NCBI GenBank assembly: GCA_029062885.1
Contig: JAIDPH010000282.1
Location: 1 to 34,445, forward strand
Length of the DNA stretch: 34,445 bases
Source: Lachnospiraceae bacterium
Lineage (GTDB): Bacteria > Bacillota > Clostridia > Lachnospirales > Lachnospiraceae
Direction of reading: 5' to 3'
The number at the start of each line of letters is the position of its first letter. The first letter of the stretch is position 1. The notes below the pieces were generated by a model. That model did not search any database. It saw only the letters and a list, made by a program, of their open reading frames with translations, and was not told where the DNA came from. Of this stretch, positions 7,925 to 15,258 are shown piece after piece. Made by a program: the position numbers and the translations under genes.

Positions 7925-9700
7925 ATGAAGCTGCAAAATGAAACTGCATCAAAATATAAAGCCGGAGAATTATTGAAAAGATTTCTCCCATATTATAAAA
8001 AATACTGGACCGTTGTAGTAATTGATTTGTTTTGCGCCGGTCTGACGACGATATGCGAAATGGTTCTGCCGATGATTATAAGATATATTACAAATACGGG
8101 CATGAACGATTTGGCATTGCTCAGTGTGAATATTATACTCCGCATGGGAGCTTTGTATCTGGTATTGAGGGTAATAGATACCCTTGCAAATTTCTATATG
8201 GCATATACCGGGCATGTCATGGGTACGAAGATTGAAACAGACATGCGGCGGGATGCGTATGCTCATCTGCAGAGACTTTCCGATACATACTATAATAATA
8301 CGAAGGTTGGACAGATAATGGGGCGGATTACTAATGACCTGTTTGATGTGACTGAATTCTCACATCACTGTCCGGAGGAATTTTTTATTGCAGCGATTAA
8401 AGCGATAATTTCCTTCATAATCCTTTCCGGCATCAATATATGGCTGACTCTGATTATTTTTGCTATCGTGCCTGTCATGTTAGTTACCTGTACGATTATT
8501 AATCTGCAGCTTCGAGCTGCGTTCCGCCTGCAGAGAGTCCAGATTGGCGAACTGAATGCCAGAATAGAAGACAGCCTGCTTGGGCAGAAGGTTGTTAAGA
8601 CATTTACTAACGAAGAAAAGGAAGAAGAAAAATTTGAAGAAGATAATCAGAAGTTCTATAGAATTAAGAAGAGAGGCTACAAGTTCATGGCGGCCTTTCA
8701 GACAACAACGAGGGCGTTTGATGGGTTGATGTACCTTACGGTATTAACGGCAGGTGGCATTTTCATGGTATATGAATTGATTTCCCCGGGAGACCTTGTA
8801 GCGTATGTCATGTATGTCTCGACGCTGATTGCGACGATAAGAAGGATTATCGAATTTGCCGAGCAGTTCCAGAGGGGTATGACAGGAATCGAAAGATTTG
8901 TTGAAATCATGGACAGCGAGATAGAGATTTTTGATGAACCGGATGCAGAGCCATGCATTAATGTGAAAGGTGATATTTCCTTAAAGGACGTGAGCTTTGC
9001 TTACCCTGATGACCATAATATTGTGTTCCGCGGCTTAAATTTGGATATCCATGCAGGAGAAAAAATTGCCATTGTCGGACCCTCCGGAGGCGGTAAGACA
9101 ACTCTTTGCAATCTGATCCCGAGATTCTATAACCTGGACGAAGGCGAGATTATTCTGGATGGTCAGAATATCAGAAAATATACGCTAAAGAGTCTGCGCC
9201 GGAATATCGGAATGGTGCAGCAGGATGTATATCTTTTTTCAGGAACGGTTTATGAGAATATCGCATACGGCCGAGACAATGCGACAAGGGAAGAAGTAAT
9301 TGAGGCGGCAAAAAGAGCGGGCGCACACGAGTTTATTGAAGCATTGAAGGATGGATATGACACTTACGTCGGAGAACGTGGTGTAAAGCTTTCCGGCGGA
9401 CAGAAACAGCGAATCAGCATTGCCAGGGTATTTTTGAAAAATCCTCCGATTCTGATTCTGGATGAAGCGACTTCCGCACTGGATAATGAAAGCGAGTTTC
9501 AGGTTGCCAAATCACTGCGGGAATTGGCAGAGGGCAGAACGACGATTACCATAGCGCACAGACTGTCCAGTATTCGCAATTCTGATAGGATTCTGGTATT
9601 GACAGAGGACGGGATTGTTGAGGAAGGAAACCATGAGCAATTGCTCGAACAGAAAGGAATATATTACAGCTTTTATGTGACTGCAAATGAACTGAAATAA
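7925..9700 (+). CDS. ABC half-exporter, MsbA/LmrA-like (permease fused to ATPase)
   Basis: Single polypeptide (591 residues) with a six-helix exporter membrane domain (about 25-310) and a C-terminal nucleotide-binding domain. ATPase motifs are intact: Walker A GPSGGGKTT (about 385), Q-loop in MVQQDVYLFSGT, signature LSGGQKQR (about 488), Walker B ILILDEAT (about 509) and H-loop TIAHRLSS. Only one such gene is present, so it probably acts as a homodimer, or pairs with a partner encoded elsewhere. It follows the acyltransferase by 11 bp, which suggests export of a lipid, peptide or glycan precursor. The substrate cannot be told from sequence. Confidence 0.93.
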   Translation: MKLQNETASKYKAGELLKRFLPYYKKYWTVVVIDLFCAGLTTICEMVLPMIIRYITNTGMNDLALLSVNIILRMGALYLVLRVIDTLANFYMAYTGHVMGTKIETDMRRDAYAHLQRLSDTYYNNTKVGQIMGRITNDLFDVTEFSHHCPEEFFIAAIKAIISFIILSGINIWLTLIIFAIVPVMLVTCTIINLQLRAAFRLQRVQIGELNARIEDSLLGQKVVKTFTNEEKEEEKFEEDNQKFYRIKKRGYKFMAAFQTTTRAFDGLMYLTVLTAGGIFMVYELISPGDLVAYVMYVSTLIATIRRIIEFAEQFQRGMTGIERFVEIMDSEIEIFDEPDAEPCINVKGDISLKDVSFAYPDDHNIVFRGLNLDIHAGEKIAIVGPSGGGKTTLCNLIPRFYNLDEGEIILDGQNIRKYTLKSLRRNIGMVQQDVYLFSGTVYENIAYGRDNATREEVIEAAKRAGAHEFIEALKDGYDTYVGERGVKLSGGQKQRISIARVFLKNPPILILDEATSALDNESEFQVAKSLRELAEGRTTITIAHRLSSIRNSDRILVLTEDGIVEEGNHEQLLEQKGIYYSFYVTANELK

Positions 9701-9707
9701 AAAACGC

Positions 9708-9736
9708 TTACATTTTTAAAAATTTAATGCTAAAAT
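9708..9736 (+). promoter_or_regulatory. Sigma-A promoter TTACAT-17-TAAAAT
   Basis: TTACAT at 9708-9713 and TAAAAT at 9731-9736 with a 17-bp spacer, in the gap ahead of the CarD-like gene. Two mismatches in the -35 box and one in the -10 box. Confidence 0.5.
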
Positions 9737-9796
9737 TATAGTATACAGTTGATTTATTAAGGGTTTTACTTGTTTTCAGTGTCAGGAGGAGAAGGC

Positions 9797-10306
9797 ATGT
9801 TTGAAATTGGCGAATTAATTATGTGTGGGGGACATGGGGTTTGTCGTGTTACGGCAATTACGGGAAATCCGATTGATAAGCTGGATAAGAAGAAAAAATA
9901 CTATATTCTGGAGCCTGTTTTCGAAAAGGGAAGTACTATTTATACGCCTGTCGATAATGATAAGGTCATTATGAGAAAAATCATGAATGAAAAGGATGCA
10001 AAGAAGCTGATCGGAAAGATTCCCGATATCGAGACAGTGTGGATAAAGGAGGAGAAGACCAGAGAACAGATGTACAAGGAAGCAATCCGAACTTATGACT
10101 GCCATAGCTTGGTGCAGATCATTAAAACCCTGTATCTGCGCAAGCAGGATAGAGTACAGCAGGGGAAAAAGGTGCTTTCTTCCGACGAGCATTATCTAAA
10201 GAAAGCTGAGGAGCTTCTTTACAGCGAAATGTCATTGGCATTATCTATTCCGAAGGAAAGCGTTGAAGAGTATATCGCTGAAGAAATCAGTAAGAATAGA
10301 AAGTAA
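9797..10306 (+). CDS. CarD-like transcriptional regulator
   Basis: CarD/CdnL-family protein (169 residues from this start). The N-terminal Tudor-like domain starts MFEIGELIMCGGHGVCRV, as in the RNA-polymerase-interacting domain of CarD and TRCF. The rest is helical (about 70-169), as in CarD C-terminal domains that touch promoter DNA at the -10 upstream edge. The ATG at 9797 is chosen over the TTG at 9770 because AGGAGG (9784-9789) sits 7 bp before it and the domain begins exactly there. It has its own promoter at 9708-9736 and shares a bidirectional terminator with the convergent ComFB-like gene. Family members stabilise open complexes; the regulon here is unknown. Confidence 0.88.
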   Translation: MFEIGELIMCGGHGVCRVTAITGNPIDKLDKKKKYYILEPVFEKGSTIYTPVDNDKVIMRKIMNEKDAKKLIGKIPDIETVWIKEEKTREQMYKEAIRTYDCHSLVQIIKTLYLRKQDRVQQGKKVLSSDEHYLKKAEELLYSEMSLALSIPKESVEEYIAEEISKNRK

Positions 10307-10340
10307 CGCCAACTTTTACTAAATATTTTGTGATAAAAAA

Positions 10341-10380
10341 GGGTCAAGCGTACGTGTTTGCACGTATACCTGACCCATTT
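10341..10380. terminator. Bidirectional terminator between carD-like and comFB-like genes
   Basis: GGGTCA (10341-10346) through TGACCC (10371-10376) forms a long imperfect stem around a TTTG loop, with inner arms GTACGTG/CACGTAT. It is flanked by A6 on the left and ATTTTATA on the right, giving a U-run on both strands. It sits between two convergent genes. Confidence 0.85.
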
Positions 10381-10393
10381 TATATAGTGGTAT

Positions 10394-10753
10394 TTATTCA
10401 GCAGTATTGCTGTCAGCGGGTACCTGCTCGCTAGGAGCGGAGTCGTTATCTGAGGAAGCCTGTTCTGCATTGGCAGTATTCAGAGGCGGATGATGTGGGT
10501 GGCTGCCTATTATGGTAATGGCTGAAACAACGGCTGTTAATATTTCGGCTTCTACTTGAGAGGAAGCAGTATCGAAACGATGCATAACGATGCCCTTAGC
10601 TGTACGTGCATATTTTGGTTGCAAGCGGTTCAATGCATAAGTTGCCATATCCAGTTTGCAATCGTCACAGGAGCAGACATTCGGCATGGTGGGCAAAAGC
10701 TGATTAAGCGTATGCTCCACATTATCTTCCATCATATTCTTTAGTCCTTCCAT
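10394..10753 (-). CDS. ComFB-family protein
   Basis: Small soluble protein (119 residues) matching the late competence protein ComFB family. The conserved core covers the first 80 residues: NMMEDNVEHTLNQLL, the CSCDDCKLDMATYALN segment with three Cys, then LQPKYARTAKG. Some cyanobacterial ComFB proteins have been described as cyclic-dinucleotide receptors; whether that holds here is unknown. After the core there is a His/Pro stretch (GSHPHHPP) and an acidic, Ser/Ala-rich tail of about 30 residues, probably disordered. GGAGG lies upstream of the ATG at 10753. No competence genes are adjacent. Confidence 0.82.
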   Translation of the reverse strand: MEGLKNMMEDNVEHTLNQLLPTMPNVCSCDDCKLDMATYALNRLQPKYARTAKGIVMHRFDTASSQVEAEILTAVVSAITIIGSHPHHPPLNTANAEQASSDNDSAPSEQVPADSNTAE

Positions 10754-10840
10754 TATAAATCCTCCATAAGTAATTGATCTCTATATTTTTGAAGCCATTA
10801 AATCGGATATATATACTATCATACTATATATTATAACTTT

Positions 10841-10855
10841 TTTAAATGATTATCA
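10841..10855. promoter_or_regulatory. Fur-like box upstream of the metal permease gene
   Basis: The 15 bases match the 7-1-7 Fur-type consensus at 11 of 14 positions. The right half ATTATCA is perfect and the left half is poor. It lies 42 bp upstream of the -35 of the ArsP_2-type gene, in an AT-rich region where chance matches are likely. Confidence 0.25.
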
Positions 10856-10896
10856 ATATTAAATTGTAACAAATGTATAATATTTTTAGTTTTTTA

Positions 10897-10925
10897 TTGA
10901 CCTTTTTGATAAATATGGTTAATAT
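10897..10925 (+). promoter_or_regulatory. Sigma-A promoter TTGACC-17-TAATAT
   Basis: TTGACC at 10897-10902, a 17-bp spacer, and TAATAT at 10920-10925, correctly placed 57 bp before the permease start at 10983. Confidence 0.6.
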
Positions 10926-10982
10926 TTATACAATCTTAGACATTAAATGCATAAAAAGAGTTTGCAGAAAAGAGTGTATTAT

Positions 10983-11837
10983 ATGTTAGACATCATTTTG
11001 GATACTTTACTGGACAGCGTGAAATTATTACCGTTTTTATTTCTGACTTATCTTGCGATGGAATATCTGGAGCATAAGGCGGGAGAGAGGATGCAGAGTA
11101 CAATTCGTAAATCGGGTAAGTGCGGCCCTGTTATTGGTAGTATTTTGGGGGCTTTTCCCCAGTGCGGATTTTCGGCGGCAGCATCTAATTTATATGCAGG
11201 AAGAATTATCACGCTTGGTACTTTGTTGTCTATTTACCTGTCTACTTCGGATGAAATGCTCCCGATTCTGATTTCCGAAAAAGCCGGACTCAGCATGATA
11301 TTGAAGCTGTTGGGAACGAAGATAGTAATTGGCATGATTGCCGGCTTTCTGATTGACGCAGTGGTTAATCGTTTTTTCCTTAAGAAAGAAAGAAAACCGG
11401 AAATAGAGCATTTGTGCGAGCAGCATAATTGCCATTGTGATGAAGGTATTATGAAATCTGCCCTGCATCACACGCTGGAAATCTTTATTTATCTGTTGAT
11501 TGTTTCGTTCATACTGAATATAGTGATTGCTATAATCGGTGAAGATTTTCTGGCAAATTTGGTTCAGAACCGATTGATTGTGGGAGAAGTACTGGCAGGA
11601 ATAGTAGGTCTTATTCCAAACTGCGCCGCCTCCGTAATCATTACCCAGCTTTATTTGAAAGGCATTCTGGGTGCGGGCGCCATGGTGTCGGGATTGCTGG
11701 TAGGAGCAGGCGTTGGTACGCTTGTATTGCTGCGTGTAAATGACCGACCAAAGGAAAATGCCGGCATTATTTTCCTGCTCTATGCAGTTGGCGTGACTGC
11801 AGGTATTGTTGTTGAACTGCTTGGGATTACTTTTTAA
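10983..11837 (+). CDS. ArsP_2-type heavy-metal permease (putative arsenic/manganese exporter family)
   Basis: Ten-helix membrane protein of the family annotated as putative arsenic efflux or manganese transporter (284 residues). Two halves show similar motifs: GAFPQCGFSAAASN near residue 55 and GLIPNCAASVIITQ near residue 213, each a Pro-x-Cys turn in a helix, suggesting an internal duplication. Between them is a cytoplasmic loop rich in Cys and His (HLCEQHNCHCDEG), a plausible metal site. The ATG at 10983 is preferred to the ATG at 10947 because MLDIILDTLLDS is the family N-terminus and the upstream ATG has no ribosome site. Its stop lies one base before the stop of the convergent MBL gene. 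Confidence 0.8.
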   Translation: MLDIILDTLLDSVKLLPFLFLTYLAMEYLEHKAGERMQSTIRKSGKCGPVIGSILGAFPQCGFSAAASNLYAGRIITLGTLLSIYLSTSDEMLPILISEKAGLSMILKLLGTKIVIGMIAGFLIDAVVNRFFLKKERKPEIEHLCEQHNCHCDEGIMKSALHHTLEIFIYLLIVSFILNIVIAIIGEDFLANLVQNRLIVGEVLAGIVGLIPNCAASVIITQLYLKGILGAGAMVSGLLVGAGVGTLVLLRVNDRPKENAGIIFLLYAVGVTAGIVVELLGITF

Positions 11838-11838
11838 G

Positions 11839-12615
11839 TCATAGTAAAGTCACTGCTTTTCCGGCAGAAGGCTTTACGACGGGTAAATCGGGAAAACGTT
11901 CTTCCAAAGCCCTTTTCAAGGGTCTGGTATCTATATGATTGGAAATGGGCGGAAAAGCATCGTCAAAATGGTCTAAAAGAACCGTTCGTGGTTCGATTTT
12001 CTCAATAATGGAAAGCGTGGGAGTAACTAAATCCGTTGCGCCCTGATAAGGAAGTATCAGCATGTCCACATATTTAGGATATTCTACGTTTTCATCCAGT
12101 CCCAGACTGCCGAGGACAAGAATCCGTTTGTCGGCTGTATCAATCTGAAATGCAAGCGTTTCATTTCCCTCAGGATGTGTATGATTTTTGAAAAGCAGAT
12201 ATAGAAAATTAGGAAAATACCTTAGTATTCGGGTGTTCAAAAGGGTGCGTCTGATTAATTTTGAATCAAAATGAATATGCTTTCCTGACAGAACAGTGAC
12301 TCTGATTTGCCCGAAATGCAGCACATCGCCGGGGCGGATGATAACAATCTGATCGCTGTCAACATTCTTTTTCTCCAAAGTAGCAGCCGGAAGTCCGCTG
12401 CAATATACCGTAGAATCTGAACTCTGGAGAATTTTAGGGATGCTGCCAAGATGATCAATATGTCCATGTGTAATCAGAATAGCCCCATCTTTTTTATAAT
12501 CCAATAAAGAAGGATGATTTTCTGAACCTCGCAGCGGCAGGAAGGGATCAATAAGAATCTTGTCTTTTCCTTTTTCAATTAGCAATGATGCCGTTCCAAA
12601 CCATGTGATCTTCAT
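11839..12615 (-). CDS. MBL-fold metal-dependent hydrolase (UlaG/UPF0173-like)
   Basis: Metallo-beta-lactamase-fold hydrolase, 258 residues from the chosen ATG. The metal motif HGHIDH is at residues 50-55, later ligands include His in GKHIHFD and Asp in GSLGLDEN, and the N-terminal MKITWFGTASLLIE is typical of the UlaG/YtkL-like subgroup. The start at 12615 is chosen because AAAGGTGAT lies 5 bp upstream; the longer reading from 12651 has no ribosome site. It has its own promoter (12660-12688). The substrate of this subgroup is mostly unknown (UlaG itself is a lactonase), so only hydrolase activity is proposed. It is convergent with the permease gene with no terminator between them. Confidence 0.85.
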   Translation of the reverse strand: MKITWFGTASLLIEKGKDKILIDPFLPLRGSENHPSLLDYKKDGAILITHGHIDHLGSIPKILQSSDSTVYCSGLPAATLEKKNVDSDQIVIIRPGDVLHFGQIRVTVLSGKHIHFDSKLIRRTLLNTRILRYFPNFLYLLFKNHTHPEGNETLAFQIDTADKRILVLGSLGLDENVEYPKYVDMLILPYQGATDLVTPTLSIIEKIEPRTVLLDHFDDAFPPISNHIDTRPLKRALEERFPDLPVVKPSAGKAVTLL

Positions 12616-12659
12616 AATAATCACCTTTCCTTTCTTAATCTTATCCCTCAATTATGTTC

Positions 12660-12688
12660 ATTGTATGGCAGGACATGGATTTTTGCAA
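12660..12688 (-). promoter_or_regulatory. Sigma-A promoter TTGCAA-17-TACAAT (minus strand)
   Basis: On the minus strand TTGCAA (12688-12683), a 17-bp spacer, then TACAAT (12665-12660). It directs the MBL-fold gene whose start is at 12615. Confidence 0.6.
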
Positions 12689-12745
12689 GTAATTGTGAAT
12701 CAAAAATTATTCATGACATTAAACTGTTCATTCATGTTAATCGTA

Positions 12746-12774
12746 TTGATAATCTTTGCGTTTTTTTCTACACT
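12746..12774 (+). promoter_or_regulatory. Sigma-A promoter TTGATA-17-TACACT
   Basis: TTGATA at 12746-12751, a 17-bp spacer, and TACACT at 12769-12774, 43 bp before the 124-residue gene at 12817. It diverges from the MBL promoter. Confidence 0.55.
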
Positions 12775-12816
12775 AAGGTAGAAGAAAATAAGTATACCGT
12801 ATTGTGGGAGGAAGTT

Positions 12817-13191
12817 ATGTACGTTAATGGACTTGGAATGCGAAATATAGGGCAATTGCAGGCAGCCGGAAGTGGTAGTCAGAAGACATCGAAAATAAAC
12901 AACTTTGAAGATAATATGCAAAAGGCTGTGGAGACTTGGAAGGCAATCACAAAAACAGGAGATGGTTCGGACTCTTCATACACTAATAACAGCGAGGATT
13001 ACTGCTGCGACCAATGCTATATGAACAGCAAGATAATTAACCAAATGCTGATGCGTAGCTTATACTCGCAGAGTTTAACGGGAAGTATGATGGGGATACC
13101 GTCATATGGAAGCAGCAACTCCGTTCTGTCAGCTTATGGGAACACACTGGGGCTGCTTGGCAGCAGTATATTTGGCAATATTCAGATATAA
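12817..13191 (+). CDS. Uncharacterised 124-residue Cys-cluster protein
   Basis: Not recognised. The ATG at 12817 follows GGGAGGAAGTT, an excellent ribosome site; the longer open frame back to 12661 has none and runs through the promoter. The protein has no signal peptide or membrane helix. Residues 1-60 are polar and Gly/Ser/Lys-rich. A compact cluster YCCDQCY (about residue 66) follows, then a Met/Ser/Gly/Asn-rich tail ending in alternating hydrophobic and Gly residues (LGLLGSSIFGNI). A lone gene with its own promoter and its own terminator suggests a real, separately expressed product. The tail composition recalls small surface or flagellum-associated proteins, but no homology is claimed. 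Confidence 0.7.
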   Translation: MYVNGLGMRNIGQLQAAGSGSQKTSKINNFEDNMQKAVETWKAITKTGDGSDSSYTNNSEDYCCDQCYMNSKIINQMLMRSLYSQSLTGSMMGIPSYGSSNSVLSAYGNTLGLLGSSIFGNIQI

Positions 13192-13208
13192 AGATATAAA
13201 AGTAAAAG

Positions 13209-13233
13209 TCAGGCTTAGCAGCCTGATTTTTTT
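13209..13233 (+). terminator. Intrinsic terminator after the 124-residue gene
   Basis: TCAGGC (13209-13214), loop TTAGCA, GCCTGA (13221-13226), then T7. Classic rho-independent terminator 18 bases past the stop codon. Confidence 0.9.
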
Positions 13234-13238
13234 GTAAT

Positions 13239-13284
13239 AAAAAAGCACCATCCCCAAGGCACTTACGTCCTCAAAAATGGTACT
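13239..13284 (-). terminator. Terminator of the tRNA-Lys transcript (minus strand)
   Basis: On the minus strand AGTACCAT (13284-13277) pairs with ATGGTGCT (13251-13244) with one G-U pair, followed by T6 (13244-13239). It lies just downstream of the tRNA 3' end and is convergent with the plus-strand terminator beside it. Confidence 0.7.
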
Positions 13285-13290
13285 CCCGAC

Positions 13291-13363
13291 TGCGCCTTCA
13301 GGGGCTCGAACCCTGGACACCCTGATTAAGAGTCAGGTGCTCTACCAACTGAGCTAAAAGCGC
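13291..13363 (-). tRNA. tRNA-Lys (anticodon CTT)
   Basis: On the minus strand the 73 bases fold as a full cloverleaf: acceptor GCGCTTT with AAGGCGC (one G-U) plus discriminator A, D arm GCTC/GAGC with loop AGTTGGTA, anticodon stem CCTGA/TCAGG with loop CTCTTAA (anticodon CTT, reading AAG = Lys), 5-base variable loop, T stem CAGGG/CCCTG with loop TTCGAGC. The CCA end is not encoded, as the next bases are GTC. It has its own promoter upstream and terminator downstream, so it is a single-tRNA unit. Confidence 0.96.
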
Positions 13364-13383
13364 ATATTTACAACGTAAGTGTT

Positions 13384-13412
13384 ATTATAGTATAATGTTT
13401 TTTAGTTTGCAA
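13384..13412 (-). promoter_or_regulatory. tRNA-Lys promoter TTGCAA-17-TATAAT (minus strand)
   Basis: On the minus strand TTGCAA (13412-13407), a 17-bp spacer and a perfect TATAAT (13389-13384), ending 20 bp before the tRNA 5' end. Predicted initiation gives a leader of roughly 14 bases. Confidence 0.8.
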
Positions 13413-13492
13413 GTATTTTTTCACATTTTTTTTATATATTTTAAAGAAATTTTTAGGAATATGCTTTGAAGCTGTGTTTCGGAGGAAAAAAG

Positions 13493-14260
13493 ATGATATT
13501 TGAGAGTCATGCTCATTATGATGACAAGGTGTTTGAGGAAGACAGGGACATACTTTTGCAGTCCATACAGGCAAATGGAATAGATACGGTAATTAATGTA
13601 GGAGCAGGCATAGACAGCTGTAAAAAGACAATCGAGCTGATGAATAAATACCCGTTTATCTATGGGGCGATAGGCATACACCCGAGTGAGACCGGGAAAC
13701 TTGACGAAGAAAACTTTATATGGCTTAAAGAAAGCTGCAGCCATGAAAAAACGGTTGCCGTCGGGGAAATAGGTCTGGATTACCACTATGAAGAACCGGA
13801 ACATTCTGTCCAGAAGGAATGGTTTGAGAGGCAGTTGGAACTGGCGAGGGATGTGAACCTTCCGGTTATCATTCACTCCAGAGACTCTGCCAGAGATACT
13901 TTAGATATAATGAAAAACCTTCATGCCGAAGATTTGGGCGGCGTAATTCATTGCTTCTCATATACGAAGGAAATTGCAAGGGAATATCTGGATATGGACT
14001 TTTACTTTGGTATCGGCGGGGTGATTACTTTTAAGAATGCAAAGAAAATAAAGGAAGCGGTGGAATATATTCCGATTGAGAAGATTCTGTTGGAAACGGA
14101 CAGTCCATATCTTGCGCCGGAGCCGAATCGCGGAAAACGTAATTCATCTTTGAACATTCCGTATATTGCTGAAGAGATTGCATTATTAAAGGGAATAAGC
14201 TATGAAGAAGTGATTGCGGTAACACATGAAAATGCGGATAGGCTGTTTCATGTCAGATGA
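13493..14260 (+). CDS. tatD: TatD-family metal-dependent deoxyribonuclease
   Basis: TIM-barrel metal-dependent hydrolase of the TatD/YcfH family, 255 residues. Metal ligands are all visible: HxH in ESHAHYDD (His6, His8), Glu in GEIGLDYHYE, His in IIHSRDS, His in GVIHCFS and Asp in LETDSPYLAP. Family members show 3'-5' DNase/RNase or D-aminoacyl-tRNA-type hydrolysis. The ATG at 13493 is chosen over the TTG at 13466 because GGAGG lies 7 bp upstream and the domain starts there. It is followed 36 bp later by rsmA, the usual Firmicutes order, although rnmV (RNase M5), often found between them, is absent. Confidence 0.92.
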   Translation: MIFESHAHYDDKVFEEDRDILLQSIQANGIDTVINVGAGIDSCKKTIELMNKYPFIYGAIGIHPSETGKLDEENFIWLKESCSHEKTVAVGEIGLDYHYEEPEHSVQKEWFERQLELARDVNLPVIIHSRDSARDTLDIMKNLHAEDLGGVIHCFSYTKEIAREYLDMDFYFGIGGVITFKNAKKIKEAVEYIPIEKILLETDSPYLAPEPNRGKRNSSLNIPYIAEEIALLKGISYEEVIAVTHENADRLFHVR

Positions 14261-14296
14261 AGCGTAAATGGTAGAGAAAATGGAAGGAATATAGAT

Positions 14297-15166
14297 ATGA
14301 AAAATCTGGGGAATGCCGGAAACACAATAGAGATTTTACAGAAGTATAACTTCAGTTTCCGCAAGAAATATGGGCAGAATTTTTTGATTGACGCAAATAT
14401 CTTGGAGAAAATTGTGGATGCTGCGCAGATAACTGAGACAGACTGCGTGTTGGAGATTGGACCCGGTATTGGCACGATGACGCAATATCTGGCGGAAAGA
14501 GCGAAAAGCGTCTTTGCTGTGGAGATTGATGCAAATCTGATTCCCATATTACAGGATACTCTTTCATCATGCAATAATGTAAAAATTATCAATCAGGATA
14601 TATTGAAAGTAGATATAAACCATATTGTAGAAGAGCAAAATGAAGGAAATCCAATTAAGATAGTTGCGAATCTTCCCTATTATATAACAACGCCAATTAT
14701 TATGTCATTGTTGGAAAAGCATGTTAAGCTGCAAAGCATTACGATTATGGTGCAAAAGGAAGTGGCAGACAGAATGCAGGCTGGACCGGGAACAAAAGAT
14801 TACGGTGCGCTGTCATTAGCAGTACAGTATTACACTAAGCCTGAGATTATTGCCAAGGTTCCTGCATCCTGCTTTATGCCAAGACCTAATGTAGATAGTA
14901 CCGTCATAAGACTGACAAGATATGAGCATCCGCCGGTGGAAGCGTTGGACGAGGAATATTTATTTGCCGTTATCAGAGCATCTTTTAATCAAAGAAGAAA
15001 AACTCTGATAAATGGTCTTTCCAATGCGGGCAACCTTGGGATAGGTAAAGAGAGAGCAGCGGCGGTTTTGGAACAAATGGGATTACCGACACAAATACGC
15101 GGAGAAGCGCTAACTTTGGAACAGTTTACAGAACTTTCCAATTATCTTTTACAAAAGAAAGAATAG
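14297..15166 (+). CDS. rsmA: 16S rRNA dimethyladenosine transferase RsmA/KsgA
   Basis: SAM-dependent enzyme that dimethylates two adjacent adenosines (A1518/A1519, E. coli numbering) in the 3' end of 16S rRNA during small-subunit maturation. Motifs: FRKKYGQNFLID near the N-terminus, SAM-binding VLEIGPGIGTMT (about residue 51), acidic VEIDANLIPIL, and the catalytic NLPYYITTPII (about 127). The C-terminal domain has FNQRRKTL. At 289 residues it is full length. AGGA precedes the ATG at a proper distance. It follows tatD closely and likely shares its transcript. Confidence 0.96.
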   Translation: MKNLGNAGNTIEILQKYNFSFRKKYGQNFLIDANILEKIVDAAQITETDCVLEIGPGIGTMTQYLAERAKSVFAVEIDANLIPILQDTLSSCNNVKIINQDILKVDINHIVEEQNEGNPIKIVANLPYYITTPIIMSLLEKHVKLQSITIMVQKEVADRMQAGPGTKDYGALSLAVQYYTKPEIIAKVPASCFMPRPNVDSTVIRLTRYEHPPVEALDEEYLFAVIRASFNQRRKTLINGLSNAGNLGIGKERAAAVLEQMGLPTQIRGEALTLEQFTELSNYLLQKKE

Positions 15167-15208
15167 GGAAAGTTTAATTAAAAAAATACAATATAAAGGA
15201 AATTAATA

Positions 15209-15237
15209 TTGCGATATCACCATATCTGGTATATACT
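15209..15237 (+). promoter_or_regulatory. Sigma-A promoter TTGCGA-17-TATACT
   Basis: TTGCGA at 15209-15214, a 17-bp spacer, TATACT at 15232-15237. Predicted initiation near 15244 leaves a leader of only about 15 bases before the TTG start at 15259, just enough for the ribosome site. Confidence 0.6.
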
Positions 15238-15256
15238 ATTAAGATAGAGGTGATAT
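15214..15256. promoter_or_regulatory. Inverted repeat spanning the promoter and the ribosome site
   Basis: ATATCACC (15214-15221) is the perfect complement of GGTGATAT (15249-15256), which contains the Shine-Dalgarno core. A second inner pairing TATCT (15223-15227) with AGATA (15242-15246) extends it to 13 pairs. The left arm lies in the promoter spacer and the right arm on the ribosome site. It could act as a DNA operator or as an SD-hiding hairpin in read-through RNA from rsmA. Confidence 0.55.
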
Positions 15257-15258
15257 TT

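Noticed and set aside
12661-12816. N-terminal extension of the 124-residue protein
   Set aside because: It covers the promoter at 12746-12774 and has no ribosome site, whereas ATG 12817 has GGGAGG.
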